A stretch of DNA of 64,000 bases from SZUA-35 sp965530755 (lineage in GTDB: Bacteria; Actinomycetota; Acidimicrobiia; Acidimicrobiales; SZUA-35). The stretch covers positions 1 through 64,000 of the forward strand of contig CBESNA010000009.1 of assembly GCA_965530755.1 (NCBI GenBank), written 5' to 3'. A program made the translations under genes and the position numbers. The notes under the pieces were generated by a model that was not told the DNA's origin, did not search any database, and saw nothing but the letters and a program-made list of their open reading frames with translations. Shown piece by piece: positions 53,693 to 63,199 of the stretch (within the stretch, counting starts at the first letter, position 1; the number at the start of each line of letters is the position of its first letter).

Positions 53693-56600
53693 TCAGGCCG
53701 TGCGACGGCGGCGGGACAGCAGCACCATGCCGGCGCCGAGCGTGAGCAGGGCCAGCGACGTGATGACCAGCTTGCCGGCGTCGGTGCCGGTGTAGGCGAT
53801 CAAGCCAGGTGGCGTCGCAACGATGGCCGTTGAGATGTCATCAGCGGACACGATCGGACCAGGCAGCGGCAGCCCATTCACTTCGTTGCCGCCGCTCACC
53901 TGTCCGACGTTCACGATTGACGCTCCGGCCAGAGCCGTGACGTCTGCCGTGATACGGACCGACCACGCATCGCCGACGGCCATCGAGTCAGGGTGAGTAC
54001 ACGTGACCACTCCGTCGTCAGACGCACAACTCGCGGTCGCCACGTCTGACGTGGCGCTGACAAATCTGAGGCCGGACGGCAGCGAGTCGGAGATCACGAC
54101 GTCGCCCCGCGTCGCAGATGGCCCGGTGTTGGTGACCGTGATGACGTAGACGGCTCGGCCGCTCTGATTCACATCGCCATCGATGGACTTGTCGATCGTG
54201 AGCACCGAGAGCGGCACGTCTGTCGGGTCGTCATCGGTGTCGTTGTCCGGGTTCGGGTCGACGGTCGAGGTGCTCACCGTTGCGGTGTTGGTCACTCCTG
54301 GTGCCGCCGATGCGTCCACGCCGACGACGATGTCGACCGATGCCGTGGCGTTCGCCGCCAGCGACGTGTCGCCGACGCCATCTATCAGGGTGCAGGAAAG
54401 GTCCTGCCCGGTGATCGAGCAGTCCCACGCCGAACCGACAGAACTCACGTAGGTGATGCCGGCCGGGAGTGTGTCGGTGATGACCACAGGAGCCTGAGCG
54501 GTGGCAGGCCCGAGGTTCGTCACCGCGATCGTCCACGTGTTGGTGACTCCGTCGTCATCGGTATCGATGGCGAAGTCGCCGACGTGTGATTTGTCGATGG
54601 CCAGGTCGGTCTGCAGCTGATAGCCGAAGTCGACGTCGATACGTGAGACTCCGGAACCGAGGGCGGCATCCGCAGTGTTGGCGGTCGCCGTGCCGTCGAG
54701 ATCGAAGACCGGAACCAAGCCGATGGGCAGGGTGCTGGGATCGACCGAGACGGTGTAGTCACCCTCCGGCAGGTTGTCGAAGGTGTAGATCCCGCCGCCG
54801 GCCGTGATCGTCGTCATCGTGAAAGAGACGCCGGAGACCGAATCGTCGAAGTCGAGGACGAGCGTGACCCCGTCGAGCAGGTCTTCGGCCGCATCGATGG
54901 CACCGTTTGCGTCATCGTCCTGCCACACGGTGTCACCGAGGGAGCCGGTTCCTCGATAGCTGAAGTCCTGATCGAGGTCGTCCGGATTCGCCCCATCGAG
55001 GGTTGCCGTCGACGTGTCGGCGGTCCCGATTCCATCACTGTCGAACGTCTGAACCAATGTGCCCGGAAGGGTGCCGGTGTCGACAGTGATCGTGAAGTCA
55101 CCGTACGGAGCCGACGGCCACAGATACATGCCGTCGCTGTCAGTGGTGACCGTGTAGCTCATGTCCGCACCCTGAGGATTGGTCCACACGATGATCACGT
55201 CGACGCCGGGCAGGCCCGGCTCGCCGGCATCGATCACTGCGGTACCGGAGGCGTCGAGATCGAGCCAGACCGTGTCGCCGAGCGATCCCACACCGGTGTA
55301 GCCGAAGTCCTGATCGAGGTTGGACGGGTTCAGCGCGTCGAGTGTCACGAGTGAGGTGTCGCTCGTAGCCGTGCCATCGCTGTCAGCGGTCTGGGTCAGA
55401 CCGGTGGGGAGCGTGGCGGGGTCGATCGTGACCCGGAAGTCACCCTCTGGCAGATTGTCGAACAGGTACTGGCCATTGGCGTCAGTGATCGTCGCCTGTG
55501 TGACGTCGTCGCCGTTGCCCTCGATGCCATCGGGCCCGAACCACAGCAGCGTCACGTCGACACCGGAGAAACCGACCTCGTCCGGATCTTCGAGACCGTC
55601 AGAGTTGGCGTCGAACCACACGGTGTCGCCGATCAAACCGGTGGTGTCACCGGTGTAGGAGAAGTCCTGGAAGAGATCGTTCGGGTTCGCCCCGTCGAGC
55701 GTCGTCGCCGAGGTGTGAGCGGTGCCAACGCCGTCACTGTCGTAGGTCTGGCCGGTGAGCCCCGCCGGCAGATCGGTGTCATCGACCGTCACTGTGTAGG
55801 TGCCGTGAGGAAGGTCGGTCACCAGGTAGTTGCCCGATGTGTCGGTCGTGTCGGTGAAGCTGAAGTCGTCGCCGTTTCCGGCGATGCCGTCGGCGCCGGA
55901 CCACACGACAGTGACTCGAACGTTCCCGATCGCTGCGTCGCCGAGGTCGAGGATGCCGTCGGTTTCGACACCGTCGACGTCGAAGAAGACGGTGTCGCCG
56001 ATGGAGCCGAGGCCTCGGTAACCGAAGTCCTGGTCGAGATCATCCGGCACGCCGGCAGTCAACGTGGTCGCCGACGTGTGAGCGGTGCCGACACCGTCGT
56101 CATCGAAGGTCGGCGTCATGTTGCCCGGCAGCGTCGCGTCATCGACGGTGACCGTGAAGTCACCGTGCGGCAACCGCTCGAACAAGTAGGAGCCGTCGGC
56201 AGCAGTGGTCGTCGTCATGGTGACGTCATCGGCGTTGCCGGCGATCCCGTCGGCGCCCTCCCAGAGGAGGGTCACGGTGACGCCACCGATTCCCGGCTCG
56301 CCGGTGTCGTCGCCATCGCCGTCGTGGTCGAACCACACGGTGTCGCCGATCGTGCCGTTGCCCCGGTAGGAGAAGTCGACATCGAGCTGTATCTCGCTCG
56401 GGTCGAGTGTGAGCGTGGCGGTGTGGGCTGTCGCCGTGCCGTCGAGGTCGAAGGTCTGGGTGGTGAGGCCAGAAGGCAGGTCGGCCACGTCGACCACCAC
56501 TCGGTAGTCGCCGGCGGGCATGTTCTCGAAGAGATAGTCGCCCGCAGCATCTGTGGTGTCGACGAAGTCCACATCGTCACCGGTACCGAGCAGCCCGTCC

Positions 56601-59600
56601 CACCCGTACCAGGTGGCGGTGACGTCGACGGCGGGCACACCGGGCTCGCCTGCTCCATTGGAGGCGTCGGCCGAATCGTTCTGGTCCCACCAGATCTTGT
56701 CACCAAGGCTCTGATTGCCGTTGTAGCCGAAGTCGTAGGCGAGATCGGCGAGCGCTCCGCTCGGCAGTGTCTGATCGCCGGTGGCGATCTGGTCGACTGA
56801 GGTGTGGTCGAGTCCGCCGTCACGATCGAACGTCGGCACCAGGCCGATGAGGTTCGGCGAGTTGGCGACATCGACGGTCACAGTGATGTCGGTCTCGGCC
56901 GGGAGACCGACCGACAATGGAACGCCATAGGAGCCATCGGCTCCGGTGACGGTGGTGTAGCTCTGGGGTGCGCCAGTGGCGGGGTCGTTCCAGGTGATGT
57001 CCACCTCGACACCGGGAATACCGGGTTCGGTTCCGTCCTGGACACCGTCGCTGTCGAGATCGAGCCAGATGAAGTCACCGAGGCTGGTCGGCGCGACCTC
57101 GATCGTGACCGAGTCCTGGTCGTCCTCGGCCGGCGCGTCGTTGTCCGGCGTCGAGTCGGAGTCGTACTGATCGGCCGCTGCGTTCTGAGCGATGTTGGTG
57201 ACCGAGCCGATCCCGACGAGTCGGGTCCGGAGAACGATCTGGCGGGTCTGGCCGTTCGGGATGGCACCGACGGTCCAGATGTTGGTCGTGTCGTCGAACG
57301 TTCCCTGGTCGATGCTCACAACCGAGTCGAACTCGAGTGATGCGGGGTCCAGGATGTCGGAGATCGTCACGCCGCTGGCGGCGTCTGGGCCCTGGTTCTC
57401 GACGGTGATGGTGTAGTTCACGTAGGAACCGAACCAGTACGGGCCGTTGACCGGGTCGCTGTCGGCGTCGATCGGCGAGATCGCCTTGTCGACGGCGATG
57501 TCGGCCCGAGCGATGAAGACCTCGGCGGTGTCAGCGTCGGTGTACTCCTCGGGCGGCGTTCCGCCGGGGCCGTCAGGATCACAACAGCTCGATGAGCCCG
57601 TGGCATCGTCGCCGGTGACGGTCACGCTGTTGGTGTGACCATTGGTCGGGCCGGTGTAGGACTCACCAGTGGTCTGGTTCGGTGTGAGAGCGGCAGACTC
57701 GGGAGTGGCCGTGAAGGTGAGCGTGATGGTCTGGCCGGGAGCCAGTGGCTGGGCGCTGCCGGAGATCACGTCTGTCCAGGTGAGGGTCTCGACGTTCAGC
57801 GAAGCAGCGTCGGCACAGGTGCCGGTGTCGGCTGTGCACGAGCCCGGCTCGACGGCCGAGGGGCCGCCGTATGGAGTGGTGATCAGGGCGGAGTTGGAGT
57901 CGTAGGTCCAACCGACGGGAAGAACGTCGACGAAGTCGACGCCGAAGGCCGGGGCAACAGCGTCGGTGTTCGTGACCACGATCGTCCACGAGAAGGGTTG
58001 GTCGAGCCGTACGTCCGCCGAGTTCTGGCCGGTCGTCGGATTCTTCACCACGGTGAGTTGCGGGAAGTGCATCTCGACGGTGACCGCGTCCGGGGTCACG
58101 GCGCCGCGGGTGGCTCCGGTCCCGTTCCCGTAGATCGGGATGTCGTTGTTTGCCGGATTCGTCCCCACGATCGAGGTACGTTCGGCGCTCGAGAAGTTGA
58201 AGTACGAGTCGACGCCTGCGGTATTCGTGAGATCCTGGTTGCGTTGCAGGTCGTCCGATGCGTCGACCACGGCGTCGTAGTCGACGGTGACCGATCCGGC
58301 GATTGCGATCGGGCCGGCGTCTGTCCAGGTGATGGTGCGGACGGTCTGATTCCAGGTTCCGATCGAGCCGCTGTTGCCGGTGATGGTCTGGCCGGTCGTC
58401 GTGGCGGGGGCACCGCCGACGGTCTGGAGCGGCGTCAAGCCGATCGGTACGAGGTCGACGAAGGTGGCGTCGTGGGCCGGGCTCGTGCCCTCGTTGCGGA
58501 TGGCAACGGTGTAGCGAAGCTGTTCACCGGCGCTGGTGTCGCAGCCGTTGGTTGCCGTGCCGTCAGCATCGGACGCATTGCCGATGGTCGTGTCACAGGT
58601 CGGGTTGGTGAGCGCGGCACCGGTCAGGTCGGCAACGTCCTTGTCGATCTCGAGCTGCGGCTCGACAACGGCGAAGGTCTCCGAATCGGGACCACTGTTC
58701 ACGGTCCAGGAAGTCGATGTGGGGCTGTCGTAGCCGACGGGCATCGAGGTCGGCGAGTCGCTCACCACCTGGTCGCTGCCGTTCCATGTGAGCGTGGCGG
58801 CGTTGGTCACTGAGTCGCCGGACGCAGCTACGTCGGTCACGTGCGTTGTGTAGGCGACGGTGATCGAGCACCCGCCGTTGGAGTAGACGTCACCGATGAA
58901 CCAGGCCAGAACGGAGGCGTCGCCGCCGTTCGGGTTCAGGGTCTCGATGTCGCCGGCGGTGAGGCCGACGCCGGTGGAGAGGCCAGTCGACGAGTTGAGG
59001 ATCTCGCAGCCGCTCGACACGGTGATCGTGCCGAAACTGTCGAGTTCGAGGCGGGTGGGCAGATCATCGAAGACGGTCGCGTCGAACGCCGCCGTGCCCG
59101 CGGGCACCGTAACGGTCACTTCGTAGTCGATCGGCTCGCCGACCGTGGCCGTGGCAAGGTCGTCCGCCGGATCCCCGGGATTGAACGGCTCGATGTCCTT
59201 CACGACGTCGGCCAGGGGAACGATGATCAGATCGGCGTCATCGTCGGTGTAGGTGCGGGCATCACCCTCGTTCGGGTCGTCGGTCGGCAACTCGTTCTGA
59301 TCGAGGCTGTAGGCCGTGAGGTCTGCAGTGTTGACGAGGTTCGACGCAGCGATGGCCGGGTCGTCGACTTGCGCTTGATACGTGAATCGGGCGGTGGCGT
59401 TCGGGTTGATTGCGTCGAGCGCAGACCAGTCCGTCGGGGTCCACGTGATGGTCCGATTGGTCTCTGACCAGATGCCGTCGAAGGATCCGGCTGGGCTGAC
59501 GCCGGTGGAGGGCACGACCTGGCCGTTGGCCGAGACAGGAACGGCACCGGCGCCGAGCGGAGTGGTTCCGATCGGCACGGTGTCGACGATCGTCACGTCA

Positions 59601-62600
59601 TGCGCGACCGAGACGTTGGTGGCCGTCGTCGGGTTCGTCACGGTGATGCGATAGGTGATGGTGGCGCCAGGAGCGCTGACCGAGCCGGCCGGCGTCGTGT
59701 GGTCCTTCACGATCACCGGATTCGGCTCGACGACGCGGGTCTGGGTGATGGCACTGAGGGCGTCGGGACGATTGTTGCCGGCGGCGTCTTCCCAGTCGAA
59801 CCGACCGCGATTGTCGAACCTGGTGGCGGTGGGATCGGCCTGATTGCCGATCGTGTCGTTGACCTGGGCGTAGAAGGTGATGGTCACCGAGTCGCCGCCG
59901 GAGGCAGCAGCGTTGGTGTAGGGATCGGGCAGGGCGTAGGTGACCGTCCCGCTCGAGTTGACCACGGTGCCGGTTGTGAGAGCAGCCGTGCCAGTCGGGC
60001 TGGTGACGGTCGGTTGGAGGTTCGAGACCGAGCCGGCGAACAGGCCGCTACCGGTGAAGTAGGACAGGCCTGCGGGCAGGACGTCGCGGATCTCGGCGTT
60101 GTAGACCGTTGTTCCCTCGGGAACCGTCGCGGTGATCTGGTACTGGATGATCTCGCCGATGGTGGCCTGGTCGGCCGAGCCGAGGAGGGAAGCGTTCTGA
60201 GCGTTGCCGGACTCGCTGATGGCCGAGCGCTGGAGCTTGGTGACCGTCGGCGACGGCGTGTCGAGGAAGGCCTGGTCGTCGGCCGCATCGGTGTTCTCGT
60301 TGGCGGCATTGGTGGGGTCGATGTTCCCGGCCGGGTAGTAGTCGTACAGACCCGTTTCGTTCGTGCCCGCCTGGTAGAAGGCGACTCCTGCGGTGTTGAT
60401 GTAGTCCTGGGCGGGGTCGACCGATGCTGGGATCGTGACGTCGTACGTGAGAGTGATCGGCGCGGTGTCCTCGTCGTCTGGCACGAGGTCGCCGGGACCG
60501 GTCGATGCGGCGACGGTGAGTCCGGTCCAGGTGATGACGTCGAGCGAACAGACGCCACCGACGGGGAGGATGTTGCTGACCTCGGAACAGGTCAGGCCTG
60601 CGGGGAGCCTGTCCTGGACTTCGGTCGACGTGGCATCGGTGTTGCCTTCGTTCCACACGTCGATCCGGAAGCCGACCACGTCGCCGCCCGCCACTTCGAC
60701 ACGGGTCGAGCCGCCGGTCAGCGAGCCGTCGAAGTCCGCTGGATTGGCCGTTCCGCCGTTGACGTCGGCAACGCCCTTGGCGAGTCGCACCTCGGGCTCC
60801 CTCCAGACCACCGCTGCCTGGTCGCGGAGCTGGTACACCAGCCCGCCGTTGTTGTTGAAGACCATCTTCTGGAGGTTGGCGTTGATGTCGTTGGCCGCAC
60901 CGTCGGTGTTGTCGGTGATGCGAGCGGCGATGACCCAGCGGAACTCGTTGCCCGTCGCCTCGACGTTGCCGTCGCCGCTGACATCGAAGGTCACGAGGTT
61001 CGGGGATTCGGTGACGGTGGTTGCCGAGATCGTGTCGATCGAGGTGACTCGAGCCGCCGAGCCGGCGATGTAGGCGTGACCGACCGGGAGAATGTCCTGG
61101 ATCTGCACGCCTTCGAAGTCGACACTCGCCGGGAAGGATGCGCCCAGCTCGAAGCAGACGATGTCGCCGGGTCCGTAGCCACCCTCTGGCGTCGGGTCAC
61201 CCTCTGCCCACGTGATCGACGCGTAGTCGGTGTCGCAGACGGCTCCGGTGAGGGACGAACCGTTCACCAGCGGACCGGCCTTGACCGACACCCTTTTGTT
61301 CAACGTCGGCAGAGCGTTCGCGATCGAGGCACTCGTGGTGTCGCCGTCGATGCCACCGTCGGCGTCCACCGGGTCAGCGATGAGGCCGGGGCGGAAGGCC
61401 GACACGGTGTCGGGCCCGGAGACCTCGGCTGCGTTCGAGACCGAGTCGCCGGCCAGCACGGGCTCGCCGAGGAGCTGGGCGCCGCCGCCGCGATAGAACT
61501 CGCGCACGACGCTCGAGTAGGTGATGGTGATCGACTGGTCGGCATCGAGGTCGGCCAGCGCACTTCGGGCACCGACGAAGTCCCACACGAGCTCGAATCG
61601 GCCGCTGCCGTATGGGCCACCGCTACCGATTTCGCGAACGGAAGCAACGTTGACCGGGGTGCCGTTGATCGTCGACTGGATCGATCCGGCGCCGGGGCAA
61701 TCCGTCGAGTTCCAGCCGGTTCCACCCGAATTGTCGACATCGAAGCCGCCGAGGAAACACAGGGCAGATGGCATGAGGTCGCGGACCACGAGGTCGGTGA
61801 AGTCACGGTACTCAGAGGTACTGATGGTGAGCGTGCTCACCACAGTGCTTCCCTGCGTGAGCGTTCCGCTCATCGACTTGGTGATGATCAGGTCTTCTGA
61901 CTCGACGACATGCGTGTCGGAGTCACCGGCCGCAGCGCCGGTCGGTGTGTAGATGCCGGTGGCGGTCGCCGTGTTGTCGAGACCCTGCTCCGGAGCGGTG
62001 AGCAGCTCAGGGTCGGTGTTGGTGGTGCGATCGGGTTCGCCGGTCGACGAACCCGTGTTGTTGTCGAGGTTGCGACCCTGGTCGAGGCTGGCTGCGGTGG
62101 GAGGTGCAGAGAACGGACGGTTCTCGAAGAGGGGGATGCCCGCCCGGTAGGTGACGACCTGCACTGCGCCAGGAGCGAGGTTGGCCAGGTCCCAAGTGAC
62201 GATGGTCTGGCCGGCGCCATCGGTGTCGACGCTGATCGGCGTGGGTGAGCAACCGGCACCGGTGACGACCGGACCTGAGCCCGTCCACTCATCTGCAACG
62301 GTCGTGTTGTCCGCCGAGTAATACGTGTCGCAACCAAGGAACTCGAGACCCGGATGAAGGACGTCGACCAGCGTGACGCTGTTGGTTGCGTAGTCCGGAT
62401 TGTTCCTGACTTCGATCGTGTAGATCTCGCCCGCTGTACCTGCGCCATGGACACCACGGAGCATCTCGCCCGGAGCGGTCTTGGTGACGCGAATCGGGAT
62501 GATCGAAACGGTCTGCGACGCCGTGGCGCTGCCGTCGTAGTCGCCGGTGAACGCACCTGAGGTCATGCTGTAGTCCGGGATCAAGAAGGGATCGAGACTC

Positions 62601-63142
62601 GCCGCCGATTCGGCGTTGTTCGTGATGGTCGCCCCAACCGGCACGGTGCTGGAGCCGCTGTTGCCTCCGGCGAAATCAGGGTTGGTGTCCACGGTGATGT
62701 CGACCGATGCCTGCGAGGCGGCGGGGAGGTCGGAGACGTTCGACCAGATGACGGTGGTTTCACCGACCGAGGGAGTGTCTTCGAGCACCTCGGTCGGTGC
62801 GGGTGACGCCGACACGAAGTTGACGCCGACAGGAAGCACGTCGCGGAACGAGAGGTTGTAGAGCGGGGCCGCTGATGCGTGATCGCCTGTTGCTTGGAGG
62901 GTGTACGTGATCTCCTCACCGATCAGGGCCTCGCCGCCGACGTTGTCTGTCTTCGTGAGAGAGAAGTTGTCTGCGGGGCCGGCACCGGCCGGATCAGCCA
63001 GCGGAATGGCGCCCAGCACGGCCATCAGAAGGGCAGCGACGGCCATGACGCGGAGGGTGCTGGACCACCTCTGATCGAGTGATCGCCTCGGAAATCGGCG
63101 GGACTTCGTCGTCTGTGCGCGCGTGTCGCCCTTGATTCGCAT
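53693..63142 (-). CDS. Giant 3149-residue secreted surface protein with DUF11 and SdrD_B repeats
   Basis: N-terminal signal with basic start and hydrophobic core (VMAVAALLMAVLGAIPLADPAGA, about 32-54). Residues about 60-2010 are successive DUF11-type beta domains, with the pattern KxxxxGxxITYTxxVxNxGxxxAxxxxIxDxLPxG. Residues about 2018-2845 are seven SdrD_B (Cna B-type, Ca-binding) domains, each opening LGDxVWxDxxxDG and closing DLDQDFGYxG. Two DUF11 domains follow, then a cell-wall signal-like end LIAYTGTDAGK, a TM helix and RRRRTA; LAXTG-type signals are read by class E sortases. ATG start. Likely a stalk, sheath or adhesin. Acidic and Thr-rich; few Cys. Confidence 0.9.
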   Translation of the reverse strand: MRIKGDTRAQTTKSRRFPRRSLDQRWSSTLRVMAVAALLMAVLGAIPLADPAGAGPADNFSLTKTDNVGGEALIGEEITYTLQATGDHASAAPLYNLSFRDVLPVGVNFVSASPAPTEVLEDTPSVGETTVIWSNVSDLPAASQASVDITVDTNPDFAGGNSGSSTVPVGATITNNAESAASLDPFLIPDYSMTSGAFTGDYDGSATASQTVSIIPIRVTKTAPGEMLRGVHGAGTAGEIYTIEVRNNPDYATNSVTLVDVLHPGLEFLGCDTYYSADNTTVADEWTGSGPVVTGAGCSPTPISVDTDGAGQTIVTWDLANLAPGAVQVVTYRAGIPLFENRPFSAPPTAASLDQGRNLDNNTGSSTGEPDRTTNTDPELLTAPEQGLDNTATATGIYTPTGAAAGDSDTHVVESEDLIITKSMSGTLTQGSTVVSTLTISTSEYRDFTDLVVRDLMPSALCFLGGFDVDNSGGTGWNSTDCPGAGSIQSTINGTPVNVASVREIGSGGPYGSGRFELVWDFVGARSALADLDADQSITITYSSVVREFYRGGGAQLLGEPVLAGDSVSNAAEVSGPDTVSAFRPGLIADPVDADGGIDGDTTSASIANALPTLNKRVSVKAGPLVNGSSLTGAVCDTDYASITWAEGDPTPEGGYGPGDIVCFELGASFPASVDFEGVQIQDILPVGHAYIAGSAARVTSIDTISATTVTESPNLVTFDVSGDGNVEATGNEFRWVIAARITDNTDGAANDINANLQKMVFNNNGGLVYQLRDQAAVVWREPEVRLAKGVADVNGGTANPADFDGSLTGGSTRVEVAGGDVVGFRIDVWNEGNTDATSTEVQDRLPAGLTCSEVSNILPVGGVCSLDVITWTGLTVAASTGPGDLVPDDEDTAPITLTYDVTIPASVDPAQDYINTAGVAFYQAGTNETGLYDYYPAGNIDPTNAANENTDAADDQAFLDTPSPTVTKLQRSAISESGNAQNASLLGSADQATIGEIIQYQITATVPEGTTVYNAEIRDVLPAGLSYFTGSGLFAGSVSNLQPTVTSPTGTAALTTGTVVNSSGTVTYALPDPYTNAAASGGDSVTITFYAQVNDTIGNQADPTATRFDNRGRFDWEDAAGNNRPDALSAITQTRVVEPNPVIVKDHTTPAGSVSAPGATITYRITVTNPTTATNVSVAHDVTIVDTVPIGTTPLGAGAVPVSANGQVVPSTGVSPAGSFDGIWSETNRTITWTPTDWSALDAINPNATARFTYQAQVDDPAIAASNLVNTADLTAYSLDQNELPTDDPNEGDARTYTDDDADLIIVPLADVVKDIEPFNPGDPADDLATATVGEPIDYEVTVTVPAGTAAFDATVFDDLPTRLELDSFGTITVSSGCEILNSSTGLSTGVGLTAGDIETLNPNGGDASVLAWFIGDVYSNGGCSITVAYTTHVTDVAASGDSVTNAATLTWNGSDQVVSDSPTSMPVGYDSPTSTSWTVNSGPDSETFAVVEPQLEIDKDVADLTGAALTNPTCDTTIGNASDADGTATNGCDTSAGEQLRYTVAIRNEGTSPAHDATFVDLVPIGLTPLQTVGGAPATTTGQTITGNSGSIGTWNQTVRTITWTDAGPIAIAGSVTVDYDAVVDASDDLQRNQDLTNTAGVDSYFNFSSAERTSIVGTNPANNDIPIYGNGTGATRGAVTPDAVTVEMHFPQLTVVKNPTTGQNSADVRLDQPFSWTIVVTNTDAVAPAFGVDFVDVLPVGWTYDSNSALITTPYGGPSAVEPGSCTADTGTCADAASLNVETLTWTDVISGSAQPLAPGQTITLTFTATPESAALTPNQTTGESYTGPTNGHTNSVTVTGDDATGSSSCCDPDGPGGTPPEEYTDADTAEVFIARADIAVDKAISPIDADSDPVNGPYWFGSYVNYTITVENQGPDAASGVTISDILDPASLEFDSVVSIDQGTFDDTTNIWTVGAIPNGQTRQIVLRTRLVGIGSVTNIAQNAAADQYDSDSTPDNDAPAEDDQDSVTIEVAPTSLGDFIWLDLDSDGVQDGTEPGIPGVEVDITWNDPATGAPQSYTTVTGADGSYGVPLSVGLPAETDITVTVDVANSPNLIGLVPTFDRDGGLDHTSVDQIATGDQTLPSGALADLAYDFGYNGNQSLGDKIWWDQNDSADASNGAGEPGVPAVDVTATWYGWDGLLGTGDDVDFVDTTDAAGDYLFENMPAGDYRVVVDVADLPSGLTTQTFDLDGTATAHTATLTLDPSEIQLDVDFSYRGNGTIGDTVWFDHDGDGDDTGEPGIGGVTVTLLWEGADGIAGNADDVTMTTTTAADGSYLFERLPHGDFTVTVDDATLPGNMTPTFDDDGVGTAHTSATTLTAGVPDDLDQDFGYRGLGSIGDTVFFDVDGVETDGILDLGDAAIGNVRVTVVWSGADGIAGNGDDFSFTDTTDTSGNYLVTDLPHGTYTVTVDDTDLPAGLTGQTYDSDGVGTAHTSATTLDGANPNDLFQDFSYTGDTTGLIGDTVWFDANSDGLEDPDEVGFSGVDVTLLWFGPDGIEGNGDDVTQATITDANGQYLFDNLPEGDFRVTIDPATLPTGLTQTADSDGTATSDTSLVTLDALNPSNLDQDFGYTGVGSLGDTVWLDLDASGTAVIDAGEPGLPGVDVIIVWTNPQGADMSYTVTTDSDGMYLWPSAPYGDFTITVDTGTLPGTLVQTFDSDGIGTADTSTATLDGANPDDLDQDFSYRGTGSLGDTVWQDDDANGAIDAAEDLLDGVTLVLDFDDSVSGVSFTMTTITAGGGIYTFDNLPEGDYTVSVDPSTLPIGLVPVFDLDGTATANTADAALGSGVSRIDVDFGYQLQTDLAIDKSHVGDFAIDTDDDGVTNTWTIAVTNLGPATAQAPVVITDTLPAGITYVSSVGSAWDCSITGQDLSCTLIDGVGDTSLAANATASVDIVVGVDASAAPGVTNTATVSTSTVDPNPDNDTDDDPTDVPLSVLTIDKSIDGDVNQSGRAVYVITVTNTGPSATRGDVVISDSLPSGLRFVSATSDVATASCASDDGVVTCTHPDSMAVGDAWSVRITADVTALAGASIVNVGQVSGGNEVNGLPLPGPIVSADDISTAIVATPPGLIAYTGTDAGKLVITSLALLTLGAGMVLLSRRRRTA
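54610..57090. repeat. Seven SdrD_B coding repeats inside the giant gene
   Basis: Units of about 330-380 bp encode domains of about 110-125 residues that are 40-60 percent alike by eye, with shared blocks such as GTAHTSATTL, DDLDQDFGYRG and LPHGDFTVTVDD. Units 3 and 4 are closest, suggesting tandem duplication. This tract explains long antisense open frames in the region. Confidence 0.85.
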
Positions 63143-63199
63143 GGTTCAAGCGTCGGCAGCTCCTGCTCATTCGTGACGAGTCGGCGCGATACTGCGACA

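Noticed and set aside
59600..61900. A 766-residue open frame antisense to the giant gene
   Set aside because: Low-complexity V/G/R/D-rich shadow of the DUF11 repeats; no ribosome site or domain.
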